56,308 nt of DNA, taken from Deltaproteobacteria bacterium (lineage in GTDB: Bacteria; Desulfobacterota_D; UBA1144; Nemesobacterales; UBA2774). Every line of letters begins with the position of its first letter. Position 1 is the first letter of the stretch. The position numbers and the translations under genes are program-made. This document shows positions 34,784 to 43,875 of this stretch, piece by piece. The notes below the pieces were generated by a model. The model made no database searches, was not told the origin of the DNA, and saw nothing but the letters and a program-made list of their open reading frames with translations. Location: assembly GCA_029262275.1 (NCBI GenBank), contig JAJCZS010000045.1:1-56308 (forward strand), written 5' to 3'.

Positions 34784-35731
34784 ATGAAATGCAAAGATTG
34801 CACAGAGCTTTTAATTGATTATATGCATGGTGAGCTCAGCTCAGAGGATAAAGCTGCGGTTAAAGAGCATCTAGATAGCTGTAGCAAGTGTTTAAGTGAG
34901 TTTGAGGAATACTCTCAAATTCAAATGGCAGCTCAGGGGGAAGTATTGCCTGAAGTCTCTCCTGAAGTACTTGCAAAGATATCTGAGGCTGCTAATGAGG
35001 ATCTTAAAAACAAGAGGAGACCTTTTTGGAAGAAATGGTCATATTCTCCAATCTTGGTTCCAGCCCTTACTACTGCCATTGCTCTATCTGTCTGGTTTTA
35101 TTACGGATATGACGGGGTTAACATTAGCCCTGAAGTTGCTTCTAAAAAGAGAGAGATGGCCTATCAAACTCAGGCAGAGTCTGTAGAACCTGAATCTAGA
35201 AGCATGGGTGCTATTGTGGATGACAACCCAGTAATGGATCATGCTGTTGTACTTGAGCAGCAAATAGATTCGCCCGAAGAAGGACCTGTGAGTCAACCTG
35301 CAGAAAAGCCTCAATCCTTTGCATATGAAGAATTGCCGGCATCCCCAGCAGACTCCGAAATCTCATCAAGTTCTCAATTTGCAGAAGAATCCGACTCTGC
35401 AAATCTAAGATCACAGAAAGAACCTTTATCTATGGCTGCTCAAAAGCAAAAAGAGGATCGGTGTGATGTTTCTATAAGAGCGAATGAAGCCATAGTCAAC
35501 TCAACTACACCGCCTTCCAAATCTGCTCAGAAAAAGTCTTATAAATTGCTTGCAGAATGCTATGAGCAAAAAGGGGATTTTGATAATGCAATTTCAAACT
35601 ACATAAAATTAGAACAAGTGGCTCCAGAAGAATCTGCTTTTGCCAACAGCAGAATTGAAGAGATCAGAAATAGAGTTGAGTTAGATCATGAACAGCAAAG
35701 AAAGTTGTCAGATCCAGTTCCTGCAAATTAA
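34784..35731 (+). CDS. zinc-finger (HC2) anti-sigma factor with TPR-like outer part
   Basis: Partner of the sigma factor encoded just upstream. The N-terminal anti-sigma zinc finger has the HxxxCxxC signature (HLDSCSKC, residues ~28-35) after an earlier CKDC pair. A single membrane helix lies near residues 85-108. The extracytoplasmic part has a long Ser/Glu/Pro/Ala-rich linker (~115-220) and then a helical hairpin resembling one TPR unit (KLLAECYEQKGDFDNAISNY). An anti-sigma factor with a periplasmic TPR suggests signal reception by protein contact, possibly with the VWA protein encoded next. Confidence 0.85.
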   Translation: MKCKDCTELLIDYMHGELSSEDKAAVKEHLDSCSKCLSEFEEYSQIQMAAQGEVLPEVSPEVLAKISEAANEDLKNKRRPFWKKWSYSPILVPALTTAIALSVWFYYGYDGVNISPEVASKKREMAYQTQAESVEPESRSMGAIVDDNPVMDHAVVLEQQIDSPEEGPVSQPAEKPQSFAYEELPASPADSEISSSSQFAEESDSANLRSQKEPLSMAAQKQKEDRCDVSIRANEAIVNSTTPPSKSAQKKSYKLLAECYEQKGDFDNAISNYIKLEQVAPEESAFANSRIEEIRNRVELDHEQQRKLSDPVPAN

Positions 35732-35808
35732 ATTACTCCACACCTATTAAATCTTTTGTAAACCCCATTCGTAATAATCCATATCAAATCATAAAAGGAG
35801 ATTGCATT

Positions 35809-37194
35809 ATGAAATTCTCTGCAAAGTTATTACATATGGGAGTTTTCTCTCTAGTCTTTTTTGTTACAGTTGGAAGCAGTTTAATATCATTGTCCATGGT
35901 TACATCTGCTGATGCCAAGGCGTTGAATACAGTTGGGTGGGACGTGCAGATTAGCCATCCCTATGTTCAAAAAGGAACTTATAGTGACGAGTTAATAAAC
36001 ATCAAACTTTCAGGAAGAGACGCCGTTCCGTTATTTGCCAGAACGCCAGTTAATCTGGTTTTAGTAATAGACAGAAGCGGTTCTATGAGTGATCGGGGGA
36101 AAATTGACTATGCAAAAAAGGCTGCAAAGGAAATAGTAAATAGATTAGCAAGTAATGACAGACTTTCTATCGTAGCTTATTCCACAGAAGTCCAAGTACT
36201 ATTTCCAATGCAGACTCTAAAAAATAAAGAGCTTGCAATCTCAGCTGTTAACTCTCTTTATCCAAGTAATTCAACTAACCTCTCCGGAGGATTGATTGCA
36301 GGGATAAACCAGCTAGAGTCGGTTGAAAGATCTGGTTTTATAAATAGAGTGATACTCCTTTCTGACGGGCTTGCCAACACTGGAATAACCGATATAGCTG
36401 AGCTTAGTCGGGTGTCCAGTAGGGCATCTGAGAAGAACATTCATATAACTACAATGGGCTTGGGTTTAGACTATGATGAAAACCTTATGATGAGCCTGGC
36501 ACAGTATGGTGCGGGTAACTACTATTTTATAGAATCACCTAACCAGCTTGCTGCAATTTTCCAAAGAGAGTTCGGTCAGCTTTCTAGAACCATAGCAAAA
36601 TCACTTATTCTTACAATTACTTTAGAGCCGGGTGTTAGTTTGCAAGATGTGTACGGCTACACATACTCAACTACCAAAGACGGTAAGATAAGAATTAAAC
36701 TTGGAGATATATATGCTGGCCAACATAGGGATATCTTGATAAAGATGCGAGTTCCCTCAAATAAGTTAGGTGAGAGGGGATTTATAAAAGCTTCTCTTAA
36801 CTATGAGGATCTCTTAAACAACAACAAGAGTGCGGGATTTAAGAGAGAGCTCTCCTACAATGTTACTTCTGATGACGAAACGGTTAGAGCAAATGAGAAT
36901 AAAGAAGTCTCAGCAAGGGGAGTATCCGTGGATGCTGCATTATATTTAGATAGAGCTACTAATGAATATGAAAGTGGAAATTCAGAAAAAGCACTATCGT
37001 ATATGAAGAATGCCTACCAAAAGATTAATACCGTTAACCAAACGCCACAGAGAAATCAGCAAACTCTAAGACAAGAGGAAGAACTCCGAGAAGCAATTCA
37101 AGATATGGAAACGTATTCTTCCTCTCCTATGTCAGACGAAGGGAAGGGGTTGATTAAAAAACAAAAGGCAAAAGCGCTTGAGTATCAGCAGTGA
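35809..37194 (+). CDS. exported von Willebrand factor A-domain protein
   Basis: Exported 461-residue protein. A long hydrophobic signal with a probable ADAKA cleavage region near residue 40 is followed by a short beta-rich segment and a VWA domain (~85-260). The metal-ion site is complete: DRSGS in VLVIDRSGSMSD, Thr in STNLSGG and Asp in LLSDGLANTG. A beta-sandwich part follows, then a helical C-terminal segment (~365-461) with a TPR-like ATNEYESGNSEKALSYM. AAGGAG lies 9 nt before the ATG. VWA proteins next to ECF sigma systems often bind envelope partners; the partner here is unknown. Confidence 0.87.
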   Translation: MKFSAKLLHMGVFSLVFFVTVGSSLISLSMVTSADAKALNTVGWDVQISHPYVQKGTYSDELINIKLSGRDAVPLFARTPVNLVLVIDRSGSMSDRGKIDYAKKAAKEIVNRLASNDRLSIVAYSTEVQVLFPMQTLKNKELAISAVNSLYPSNSTNLSGGLIAGINQLESVERSGFINRVILLSDGLANTGITDIAELSRVSSRASEKNIHITTMGLGLDYDENLMMSLAQYGAGNYYFIESPNQLAAIFQREFGQLSRTIAKSLILTITLEPGVSLQDVYGYTYSTTKDGKIRIKLGDIYAGQHRDILIKMRVPSNKLGERGFIKASLNYEDLLNNNKSAGFKRELSYNVTSDDETVRANENKEVSARGVSVDAALYLDRATNEYESGNSEKALSYMKNAYQKINTVNQTPQRNQQTLRQEEELREAIQDMETYSSSPMSDEGKGLIKKQKAKALEYQQ

Positions 37195-37225
37195 TATTAG
37201 GCTTGCAACCTGTATGATTTAACTA

Positions 37226-37250
37226 AAGGGGAGGCGTCCGGTCTCCCCTT
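37226..37250 (+). terminator. hairpin after the VWA gene
   Basis: Perfect 8-bp arms AAGGGGAG (37226-37233) and CTCCCCTT (37243-37250) enclose a 9-nt loop, 30 nt after the VWA stop. There is no following T-run, so it may stabilise the mRNA end or act with other factors. Confidence 0.5.
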
Positions 37251-37337
37251 GAATTAATACAATTTAATACCCAGATATTGAGCTTTTCTATTTTTCCAAT
37301 AGAATCTATAGCACTAAAAGTTTGAGGAGTTGTTAAG

Positions 37338-37547
37338 TTGGGTGACGTCGGAACTTTTCCATTTGGTTGGGTCAGAGAATTCAGAGATGATAATTGGCAG
37401 ATTATCTGGGATCCTAAATCAGGGCTCTTAATAGCTCAGGGGGCAATCTCTAAGAAGGTTGTTGAGTTAGGTAAGTCCCCAAAGTGGATGGATGCCAAGG
37501 TTTATGCGGATAACGTTAAGAGTGATCCAGAATCATTTTTTGATTAA
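37338..37547 (+). CDS. small hypothetical protein (69 residues)
   Basis: Unrecognised small soluble protein with no signal or membrane helix. It begins MGDVGTFPFGWVREFRDDNW and contains IIWDPKSGLLIAQGAISKKVVEL, suggesting a compact alpha/beta fold. The TTG start has a GAGGAG site 8 nt upstream, which makes a real gene likely. It ends 19 bp before the first of two alpha/beta hydrolase genes on the same strand and may be cotranscribed with them. Confidence 0.65.
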   Translation: MGDVGTFPFGWVREFRDDNWQIIWDPKSGLLIAQGAISKKVVELGKSPKWMDAKVYADNVKSDPESFFD

Positions 37548-37566
37548 CCTGTAGTAGGATATCTAA

Positions 37567-38487
37567 ATGAAAGATGTTAATTCTACAAAATATATGGAGC
37601 AAGAGTTAGTTTCTATCCCCTTTGGAAAAAGTAAGATAGACGGGCTCTACTATAATAGCACTATTCATGAAGAAGATAATAAAAACAATGATACTGCTAT
37701 AATCCATGTCCATGGTTTTCTTGGGAACTTTCTTGATGGAAGCCAGCGCTTTCTTCCACCTATTTTGGCTGAGGGAGGGTATTCCTCTCTTGCAATAAAT
37801 ACCCGTATGGCAAATTTCGGTTTGTTTTTTGGCTACGGCATTCTAAATGACACAATTCCCCAAATTGATAGAGTCGTTGAATATTTGCAGGAGCTTGGTT
37901 ACAAAAACATCATACTGTCAGGATATAGTCTCGGAACTAGTATTGTTCTTAGATACGCAGCACTTAGAAAAGATGCTAAAATATTTCCTAGCCTAAAAGG
38001 CGTAATCACACTTGCAGCGCCTTATTCAATGCCAGACTCTATTCGCCGCAGATGGAACAGTTTGGGAAGCGAACCTTCTTATGATGAAGTGCTTGAAGAA
38101 GCTAAAGAGATAATTAAACCTGGAAGAGAGGGTACAGGGCATGACCGTACTATATTGATTTATAAAGCTCGTGGGGATTCCTACCGCCCTGAGCATACTG
38201 AGATATATACATACAGAACATGGTGGTATTTGGCAGGCCCTGAAGCCAACACCGCTATGGGATATAAACAGATCAAAGAGATTAAAGTTCCAATACTTCT
38301 TATCCAGGGTTGGTATGACCAGATTGTGAAACCAGAGGAAACTCATGATCTTGCTCAAGTTGCACTTGATGCGGGGAACAAAGATGTCTCTGCATTTTAT
38401 GTTAATGCTGGGCACAAATTTGAGGATAAAGAAGAAGAGCTGGGCGACATTATTGTGAGATGGCTAGATAGAAGATTTAAAGATTAA
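37567..38487 (+). CDS. alpha/beta hydrolase, copy 1
   Basis: Serine hydrolase of the alpha/beta fold (306 residues, cytoplasmic). The oxyanion-strand HVHGFLGNF, nucleophile elbow GYSLGTS, acid in QGWYDQIVKPEE and His in NAGHKFEDKEE make a complete triad. A central YRTWWYLAGPEA segment in the lid region is shared with the next gene. The substrate is unknown; an esterase role is the default guess. It is clearly paralogous to the next gene (21-bp gap) and both run toward the L-2-hydroxyglutarate oxidase gene. Confidence 0.82.
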   Translation: MKDVNSTKYMEQELVSIPFGKSKIDGLYYNSTIHEEDNKNNDTAIIHVHGFLGNFLDGSQRFLPPILAEGGYSSLAINTRMANFGLFFGYGILNDTIPQIDRVVEYLQELGYKNIILSGYSLGTSIVLRYAALRKDAKIFPSLKGVITLAAPYSMPDSIRRRWNSLGSEPSYDEVLEEAKEIIKPGREGTGHDRTILIYKARGDSYRPEHTEIYTYRTWWYLAGPEANTAMGYKQIKEIKVPILLIQGWYDQIVKPEETHDLAQVALDAGNKDVSAFYVNAGHKFEDKEEELGDIIVRWLDRRFKD

Positions 38488-38508
38488 CTTTTACAAACAC
38501 TAATAGAG

Positions 38509-39399
38509 ATGGTTTCCAGACAAAGACGACTACTAAGTTTTCCAGCTGAAGACGGCTTTCTTATTAACGCACTTTTAGTCTCAGGTGAGTTTAGTAAGGA
38601 AGAGAACCTATACGATGCTCCCATAGTCCTTCTAGTTCACGGGGTTCTCGGACATTTCCTTGCAAGAGGAACACCAAGGCAATTACCCAACGCATTTGTA
38701 GAAAATGGCATCAGCTCCTTCTCAATTAATACCAGAATGGCTTTTACCGGGCAGATGTTTGGTAGCGCTATTTTTGATGAATCCATCATGGATATCGAGG
38801 CTGCTGTAGATGTGCTAGTTAAAGAGGGATTTCGTAAAATAATAGTTCTTGGCTGGAGTCTCGGGGCAAATATTAGTGTTTACTATGCCGTGAATGAACC
38901 TCATCCAAATGTGAAGGGTCTTATTCTAGAGGGCTGCTCCTCTTCGTTACCAGAGTCAAACAAAAATAGGCTTAAGAAATGGAACAGTGTTCCTTCTTAT
39001 GACCATATTTATGATATTGCTAAGAAAGTCTTAAAACCGGATCCTGTGACAACTCAAAATGATAGGGTCTTTATTGTATACAGAGCCTGGGGCCCCACTT
39101 TTGACCCAAACGATGTTGAGCTCTTCACATATCGCACCTGGTGGTTTATGAGAAGCCCTGAGGCCTATAATGCCAAAACAAATGAAATAATCCAAGATGT
39201 TAAAATCCCCATTCTATTTATACACGGTGATAAAGACTATATAGTTGGTGCTGAAGAACCTGAGAGTTTGGTAGAAATATTAAACAATGCTGGAAATAAG
39301 GATGTGCAATTGACGTTTATTCCAGATGCAAGACATGATTGTATGGAAAATCCCACCGATACTGTAGATGTTTTAGTAGACTGGCTGTCCAAATTCTAA
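38509..39399 (+). CDS. alpha/beta hydrolase, copy 2
   Basis: Paralogue of the previous hydrolase (296 residues). It has LLVHGVLGHF, the nucleophile elbow GWSLGAN, acid in HGDKDYIVGAEE and His in DARHDCMENP. YRTWWFMRSPEAYNA matches the lid segment of copy 1, while strand edges and loops differ, suggesting an old tandem duplication with a changed substrate. The ATG lacks a good ribosome site and may rely on coupling to copy 1. Confidence 0.82.
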   Translation: MVSRQRRLLSFPAEDGFLINALLVSGEFSKEENLYDAPIVLLVHGVLGHFLARGTPRQLPNAFVENGISSFSINTRMAFTGQMFGSAIFDESIMDIEAAVDVLVKEGFRKIIVLGWSLGANISVYYAVNEPHPNVKGLILEGCSSSLPESNKNRLKKWNSVPSYDHIYDIAKKVLKPDPVTTQNDRVFIVYRAWGPTFDPNDVELFTYRTWWFMRSPEAYNAKTNEIIQDVKIPILFIHGDKDYIVGAEEPESLVEILNNAGNKDVQLTFIPDARHDCMENPTDTVDVLVDWLSKF

Positions 39400-39440
39400 G
39401 ACCAGTTTCACATTTTAATTCTGAGTGATAGGTTTATCAT

Positions 39441-40625
39441 ATGGAACTTAGCTGCCATACACTAATTGTAGGTGCAGGTATTACAGGTCTTACCATAGCA
39501 AGAGAACTCCTTGCGCGCGGTACTGAAGATATTGTAATTATCGAGAAAGAAAACTCTCTTGGTGCTCATGCAAGCGGGAGAAACAGCGGGGTTCTTCATG
39601 CTGGGATTTATTATTCTCCCGGCACATACAAAGCTAAATTTTGCGTAGAAGGCAACCGCCTTATGAAAGAGTACTGTTTGGATCATGAACTTACTTTAAA
39701 TCAGACAGGAAAAGTTATTGTAACAGATGATAGCAGAGTAGATTCTCTATATGAGCTCAAAAAAAGGGCTGATCAGAGTGGCGCTGAATCTACAATAATT
39801 GACCGCAACAAACTATTGGAGTTTGAGCCTTATGCAGTGCCTAGTGAAAAAGCTCTTTATTCACCAAACACCGCAGTTTTTAATCCAAAACAAATCTTAG
39901 CTTCAATAAAACAGGAGCTCGCAGACTCTGGAAAAGTGAAATTTATATTTGGCACTGTATATAAAAGACTAAAAGGAAGCAGTCTTGCAATAACTAATGA
40001 TGGAAATATTAAGTTTGAGAAATTCATTAATGCTGCGGGTAGCTTTGCTGATAAGGTAGCCCATTCTTTTGGAGTGGGCTACGAGTATAAGGTTCTCCCT
40101 TTTAAGGGCACATATAAAAAACTGGTTAAGAGCAGAGACTATATGGTGAGGGGAAACATCTACCCTGTTCCGGATTTGAGAAACCCTTTTCTGGGGGTTC
40201 ATTTCACAAGAGGATATGACGGGTGTGTTTATATAGGCCCAACTGCCATTCCAGCGTTTGGACGTGAGGAATATGGTCTTCTAGACGATCTCTCGTGGGA
40301 AACAATTTCTATTCTCGGACGAGACGCTCTTCTCTTTTTTACAAATGATGCATTCAGAACTGCAGCAATGGGTGAGACCAAGAAATATTTTAAGACATAT
40401 ATGTATTCAGAGGCCAGGAAGTTAGTGCCTGAGCTTAAAATTGAGGATATTGAAGATACTCCCAAAGTTGGAATACGTCCACAGCTTGTCGATTGGAAAA
40501 ACAAAAAGTTGGTTATGGATTTTATTATATTGAAAGATGGAGACTCTCTGCATATCTTAAACGCTATTTCTCCTGCATTTACTTGCTCTATGGCATTTGC
40601 CAAGCATGTGGTTAATGAATTGTGA
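39441..40625 (+). CDS. lhgO: L-2-hydroxyglutarate oxidase/dehydrogenase
   Basis: FAD enzyme oxidising L-2-hydroxyglutarate to 2-oxoglutarate, with electrons going to quinone in bacterial homologues. The FAD-binding VGAGITGLTIARELLARG lies at the N-terminus, followed by the family mark GAHASGRNSGVLHAGIYY and YKAKFCVEGNRLM. Late residues include GIRPQLVDWKNKKLVMDF, typical of this DAO-family branch. At 394 residues it is full length. It would feed reduced quinone to the cytochrome b complex in this window. Confidence 0.87.
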   Translation: MELSCHTLIVGAGITGLTIARELLARGTEDIVIIEKENSLGAHASGRNSGVLHAGIYYSPGTYKAKFCVEGNRLMKEYCLDHELTLNQTGKVIVTDDSRVDSLYELKKRADQSGAESTIIDRNKLLEFEPYAVPSEKALYSPNTAVFNPKQILASIKQELADSGKVKFIFGTVYKRLKGSSLAITNDGNIKFEKFINAAGSFADKVAHSFGVGYEYKVLPFKGTYKKLVKSRDYMVRGNIYPVPDLRNPFLGVHFTRGYDGCVYIGPTAIPAFGREEYGLLDDLSWETISILGRDALLFFTNDAFRTAAMGETKKYFKTYMYSEARKLVPELKIEDIEDTPKVGIRPQLVDWKNKKLVMDFIILKDGDSLHILNAISPAFTCSMAFAKHVVNEL

Positions 40626-40739
40626 TTAATGCTTTATGGTTATTTTTGAGAATAACTTGCCAATGTTTGCAAAAGCCATATAAAATAACATTCCTGTAAT
40701 CGCTTTTATGTCCATACAATATCCAGCTAGAGGTAATAA

Positions 40740-42029
40740 ATGCCAGAACTGAGAATAATTCGTAATTATGTTGGTATAAAAGATTCTCATACCATAGAGT
40801 CTTATATGTCCAGAGGCGGCTATGCCGCACTTGGTAAAGCTCTTAAGATGGATCCAGATGAGATAATTGATGAAATTAAAAGAGCGGGGCTCAGGGGTAG
40901 AGGTGGAGCAGGATTCCCGACCGGAGTGAAGTGGAGTTTTATACAAAGGGATTCTAAAAAGCCCATTTATCTATGCTGTAATGCTGATGAGAGTGAGCCT
41001 GGTAGTTTTAAAGATAGAGAAATACTTGAGCAGGATCCTCACCAGATGCTAGAGGGCATGATGATAGCCTGCTACACGATTAACTCTCATAAAGCATATG
41101 TATATATCAGGGGAGAGATGCCTTATGGCGCCAGCATTATTGAGGGGGCAATAAAAGAAGCATACGATAAAGGATATCTTGGCAGGAACATACTTAACTC
41201 AGGGTTTGATTTGGACATTGTTTTGTTTAGAGGGGCAGGGGCATATATCTGCGGTGAAGAAACAGGACTTTTAGAATCAATTGAAGGGAAAAATGGTGAG
41301 CCTAGACCAAAGCCGCCTTTCCCAGCACAGATTGGTCTATTTGGATGTCCCACTATTATCAATAATGTAGAGACGCTTGCATTTGTTCCTCATATTATAA
41401 ACAAAGGGCACCAGTGGTTCTCAGCCATTGGTCTTCCCAAAAACACCGGTACAAAAATTTATGGGCTTTGTGGAGATGTGAACAAGCCTGGGTTATATGA
41501 AATCCCGCTTGGTATTACTGCGCGTGATCTAATTGAAGAGTATGGGGGAGGAATACCAAACGGTAGAAAAGTAAAAGCCATTTCTCCTGGAGGATCCTCG
41601 GCACCACTGCTTACAGCTGATGAGCTTGATATTACGCTCGACTTTGATTCGCTTGCTGAGGCGGGTTCTATGCTGGGTACAGCTGGCGTTACTGTTATGG
41701 ATGATAACGCATGCATGGTTAGGGTTGCCCAAAACCTTGCACATTTCTATAGAGATGAATCCTGTGGCCAGTGTGTCCAATGCAGGGAGGGAACATGGTG
41801 GCTTGAGAAGATGTTAACAATGATAGAGCAGGGCAGGGGAAAGATGGAATATATTGATACGCTGCTTGATGCCTGCTCACAAATGAGGGGTACCACAATC
41901 TGCGCTCTGGCAGATGGCTGCGCTATGCCTGTTGAGTCAATTGTAAAGAAATTCCGTCACGAATTCGAAGAACATGTAAGGCTTGGAAAATGCCCGTTTG
42001 AAAACAAGCATATGGGTGACTGGTCTTAG
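40740..42029 (+). CDS. nuoF: NADH-quinone oxidoreductase subunit F (solitary)
   Basis: NADH- and FMN-binding subunit of complex I or a related diaphorase. The NADH loop GRGGAGFPTGVKW, the FMN region CNADESEPGSFKDRE, ICGEETGLLESIEG and the [4Fe-4S] ligands (CGQCVQCREGT plus the Cys in TTICALADGCA) are all intact. At 429 residues it is full length. nuoE, nuoG and the membrane subunits are absent from the window; neighbours are lhgO and tatA. It may complete a complex I encoded elsewhere or serve another NAD-linked enzyme. AGAGGT precedes the ATG. Confidence 0.92.
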   Translation: MPELRIIRNYVGIKDSHTIESYMSRGGYAALGKALKMDPDEIIDEIKRAGLRGRGGAGFPTGVKWSFIQRDSKKPIYLCCNADESEPGSFKDREILEQDPHQMLEGMMIACYTINSHKAYVYIRGEMPYGASIIEGAIKEAYDKGYLGRNILNSGFDLDIVLFRGAGAYICGEETGLLESIEGKNGEPRPKPPFPAQIGLFGCPTIINNVETLAFVPHIINKGHQWFSAIGLPKNTGTKIYGLCGDVNKPGLYEIPLGITARDLIEEYGGGIPNGRKVKAISPGGSSAPLLTADELDITLDFDSLAEAGSMLGTAGVTVMDDNACMVRVAQNLAHFYRDESCGQCVQCREGTWWLEKMLTMIEQGRGKMEYIDTLLDACSQMRGTTICALADGCAMPVESIVKKFRHEFEEHVRLGKCPFENKHMGDWS

Positions 42030-42056
42030 TTTGAATAGTGATGGAATGCTAAGTGG

Positions 42057-42296
42057 TTATTGAACTTTCTCTTTCTTCTCAGAAGTCTCTGATTTATCGA
42101 GGTCCGTGTCTTCAATTCTTTTAGAGCTGTCTTTCTCGGGAGTTACATCAATTTCGTCATCCTTAATTGATTTTCTAAACCCTTTGATACCTTTACCCAA
42201 AGAAGAGCCAAGGTCTCCTAGTCTGCTAGGGCCAAAAATCAAAAGCAGAATGCCCAAAATTATTAGTAATTCCCAAATGCCTAATCCACCGATCAT
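42057..42296 (-). CDS. tatA: TatA twin-arginine translocase subunit (second copy)
   Basis: A 79-residue TatA: one short N-terminal helix (IGGLGIWELLIILGILLLIFGP), the FGPSRLGDLGSSLGKGIKGFRK amphipathic stretch and a charged tail. It matches TatA better than the copy at 16.9-17.2 kb, which has an early Glu and a longer tail; the two may act as TatA and TatB. It is convergent with nuoF, 27 bp away. Confidence 0.9.
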   Translation of the reverse strand: MIGGLGIWELLIILGILLLIFGPSRLGDLGSSLGKGIKGFRKSIKDDEIDVTPEKDSSKRIEDTDLDKSETSEKKEKVQ

Positions 42297-42346
42297 ATAT
42301 ATACAGTACCGATATGACTTACCAAAGTCAACTTAACTCGTATCAT

Positions 42347-43681
42347 TTATTCCTTTTTCTTAGGGTTTATGAGAGGAAATGGATCCTCACCAGTTATTAG
42401 CCTAACGCCTCTTTGTCTAGTGAAATAGTTCCAGCCCCAACGGAAGAGTACTAAAACTTTGCTGTCAAACTCAATTAAATATCTAATGTGAACAAAAGCC
42501 CATATTAGCCATGCAAAAAAACCTGCGAATTTAAGTGATCCCCCCAAATCTGCAACAGCAGAGGTTGTTCCTATAACAGCTAAATTGCCTTTTTCTTTGT
42601 ATATAAATGGCCCGGTATCGCGACCAGCTAATCTGTTCAGAATAAGCTTGGCAACATATTTTCCTTGCTGCATAGCCACTGGTGCTACTCCCGGCAATGG
42701 ATTTCGACCAAAGTGTGCAAGATCCCCTATGACGAAGATGTCCTGATGACCCGGAATGTTAAGAAAGGTATCTACAAGAACTCTACCTGTACGGTCAAGT
42801 TCCGCCTCTGAGTTTTGAGCCAAGGCTTTTCCTAAAATGGAGGCTTTAACACCAGCTGTCCATAAAATAGTTCTAGAATATATAGTTTCACTACTGCCGT
42901 TTCTTTTGATAACAGCATTGCTCCCGCTAATATCGGTTACCATGGTGTTTACTTTGATAGTTACCCCTAGTTTTTTGAGAAACCCTTGAGCTTTTTGAGA
43001 TAGATCTTTAGGGTAAGTTGGCAGAACCTGATCCAGACCTTCAACTAAGATAATCTTAGCATCCTCAGTGTTTATGTTTCTGAAATCGTCTTTTAATGTG
43101 GTACGAGTGAGCTCTCCAATGGTACCTGCAAGCTCAACTCCAGTTGGCCCAGCCCCAATTATTAAGAAAGTCATCCATTCCTGTTGTTTCTCAGGGTCCG
43201 TTTCTCTCTCCGCAGCTTCAAAAGACAGAAGTATCTTTCTTCTCATCTCAAGCGCGTCCTCTACTGTTTTTAATCCAGGAGCTTTGCTTGCCCAGTCGTC
43301 ATGGCCAAAGTAATGATGGTTAGATCCCGTTGCAACTATAAGCGTATCGTAGGTTATCTCTCCATCTCTGAAAATTACTTTTTTCTGATCTGGAACAATA
43401 TCAGTTACTTCCGCTTTCACTACGTATGTGTTTTTATAATCATTTAGAACAACTCTAAGAGGAGAGGCTATTTCTCCAGGAGAGAGCCAGCCAGCTGCTA
43501 CTTGGTATAAAAGGGGTTGAAAGAGGTGAAAGTTCCGTTTGTCCACTATAGTAACTTTCACTTTACCCTTCGAGAGCATTTTAGCGGCATATAGACCTCC
43601 AAAACCACCTCCCAAAATTACGATATGGTGCAGTTTCTCCTTACCTGTTTCTGTATCAGAGTTGTTTTCTCTACTAGACAT
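42347..43681 (-). CDS. ndh: type II NADH:quinone oxidoreductase-like flavoprotein (second copy)
   Basis: Second NDH-2-like enzyme (444 residues). It has IVILGGGFGGLYAAKML, FHLFQPLLYQVAAGWLSPGEIA (the quinone-site region typical of NDH-2), the NADH-binding LIIGAGPTGVELAGTIGEL, and VIGDLAHFG. The C-terminal FAGFFAWLIWAFVHIRYLIEF forms the membrane anchor. It fits classical NDH-2 better than the enzyme at 6.4-7.7 kb, with which it shares order but limited identity. ATG at 43681 or TTG at 43687 could start it; an AGGT lies 7 nt before the TTG. Confidence 0.9.
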   Translation of the reverse strand: MSSRENNSDTETGKEKLHHIVILGGGFGGLYAAKMLSKGKVKVTIVDKRNFHLFQPLLYQVAAGWLSPGEIASPLRVVLNDYKNTYVVKAEVTDIVPDQKKVIFRDGEITYDTLIVATGSNHHYFGHDDWASKAPGLKTVEDALEMRRKILLSFEAAERETDPEKQQEWMTFLIIGAGPTGVELAGTIGELTRTTLKDDFRNINTEDAKIILVEGLDQVLPTYPKDLSQKAQGFLKKLGVTIKVNTMVTDISGSNAVIKRNGSSETIYSRTILWTAGVKASILGKALAQNSEAELDRTGRVLVDTFLNIPGHQDIFVIGDLAHFGRNPLPGVAPVAMQQGKYVAKLILNRLAGRDTGPFIYKEKGNLAVIGTTSAVADLGGSLKFAGFFAWLIWAFVHIRYLIEFDSKVLVLFRWGWNYFTRQRGVRLITGEDPFPLINPKKKE

Positions 43682-43875
43682 AGGCAATGAATTTACCTGT
43701 AGATTTTAGATTGGGAATTGTCCCACACCTAAACATCCTATATCATTGGCTAATATCAAAATATTCTTATAGAAAATATCCATTGATTTTATGATAGCCT
43801 GTGAAATTAATTTTCATCTGGTAACTTAGTGAAACATTTAAAATTAAGATTTAATGGGATTGTTAAGGGATATAT

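Noticed and set aside
38026-38415. 129-codon minus-strand frame in the first alpha/beta hydrolase
   Set aside because: The plus-strand frame has a full catalytic triad; the antisense frame has no motif.
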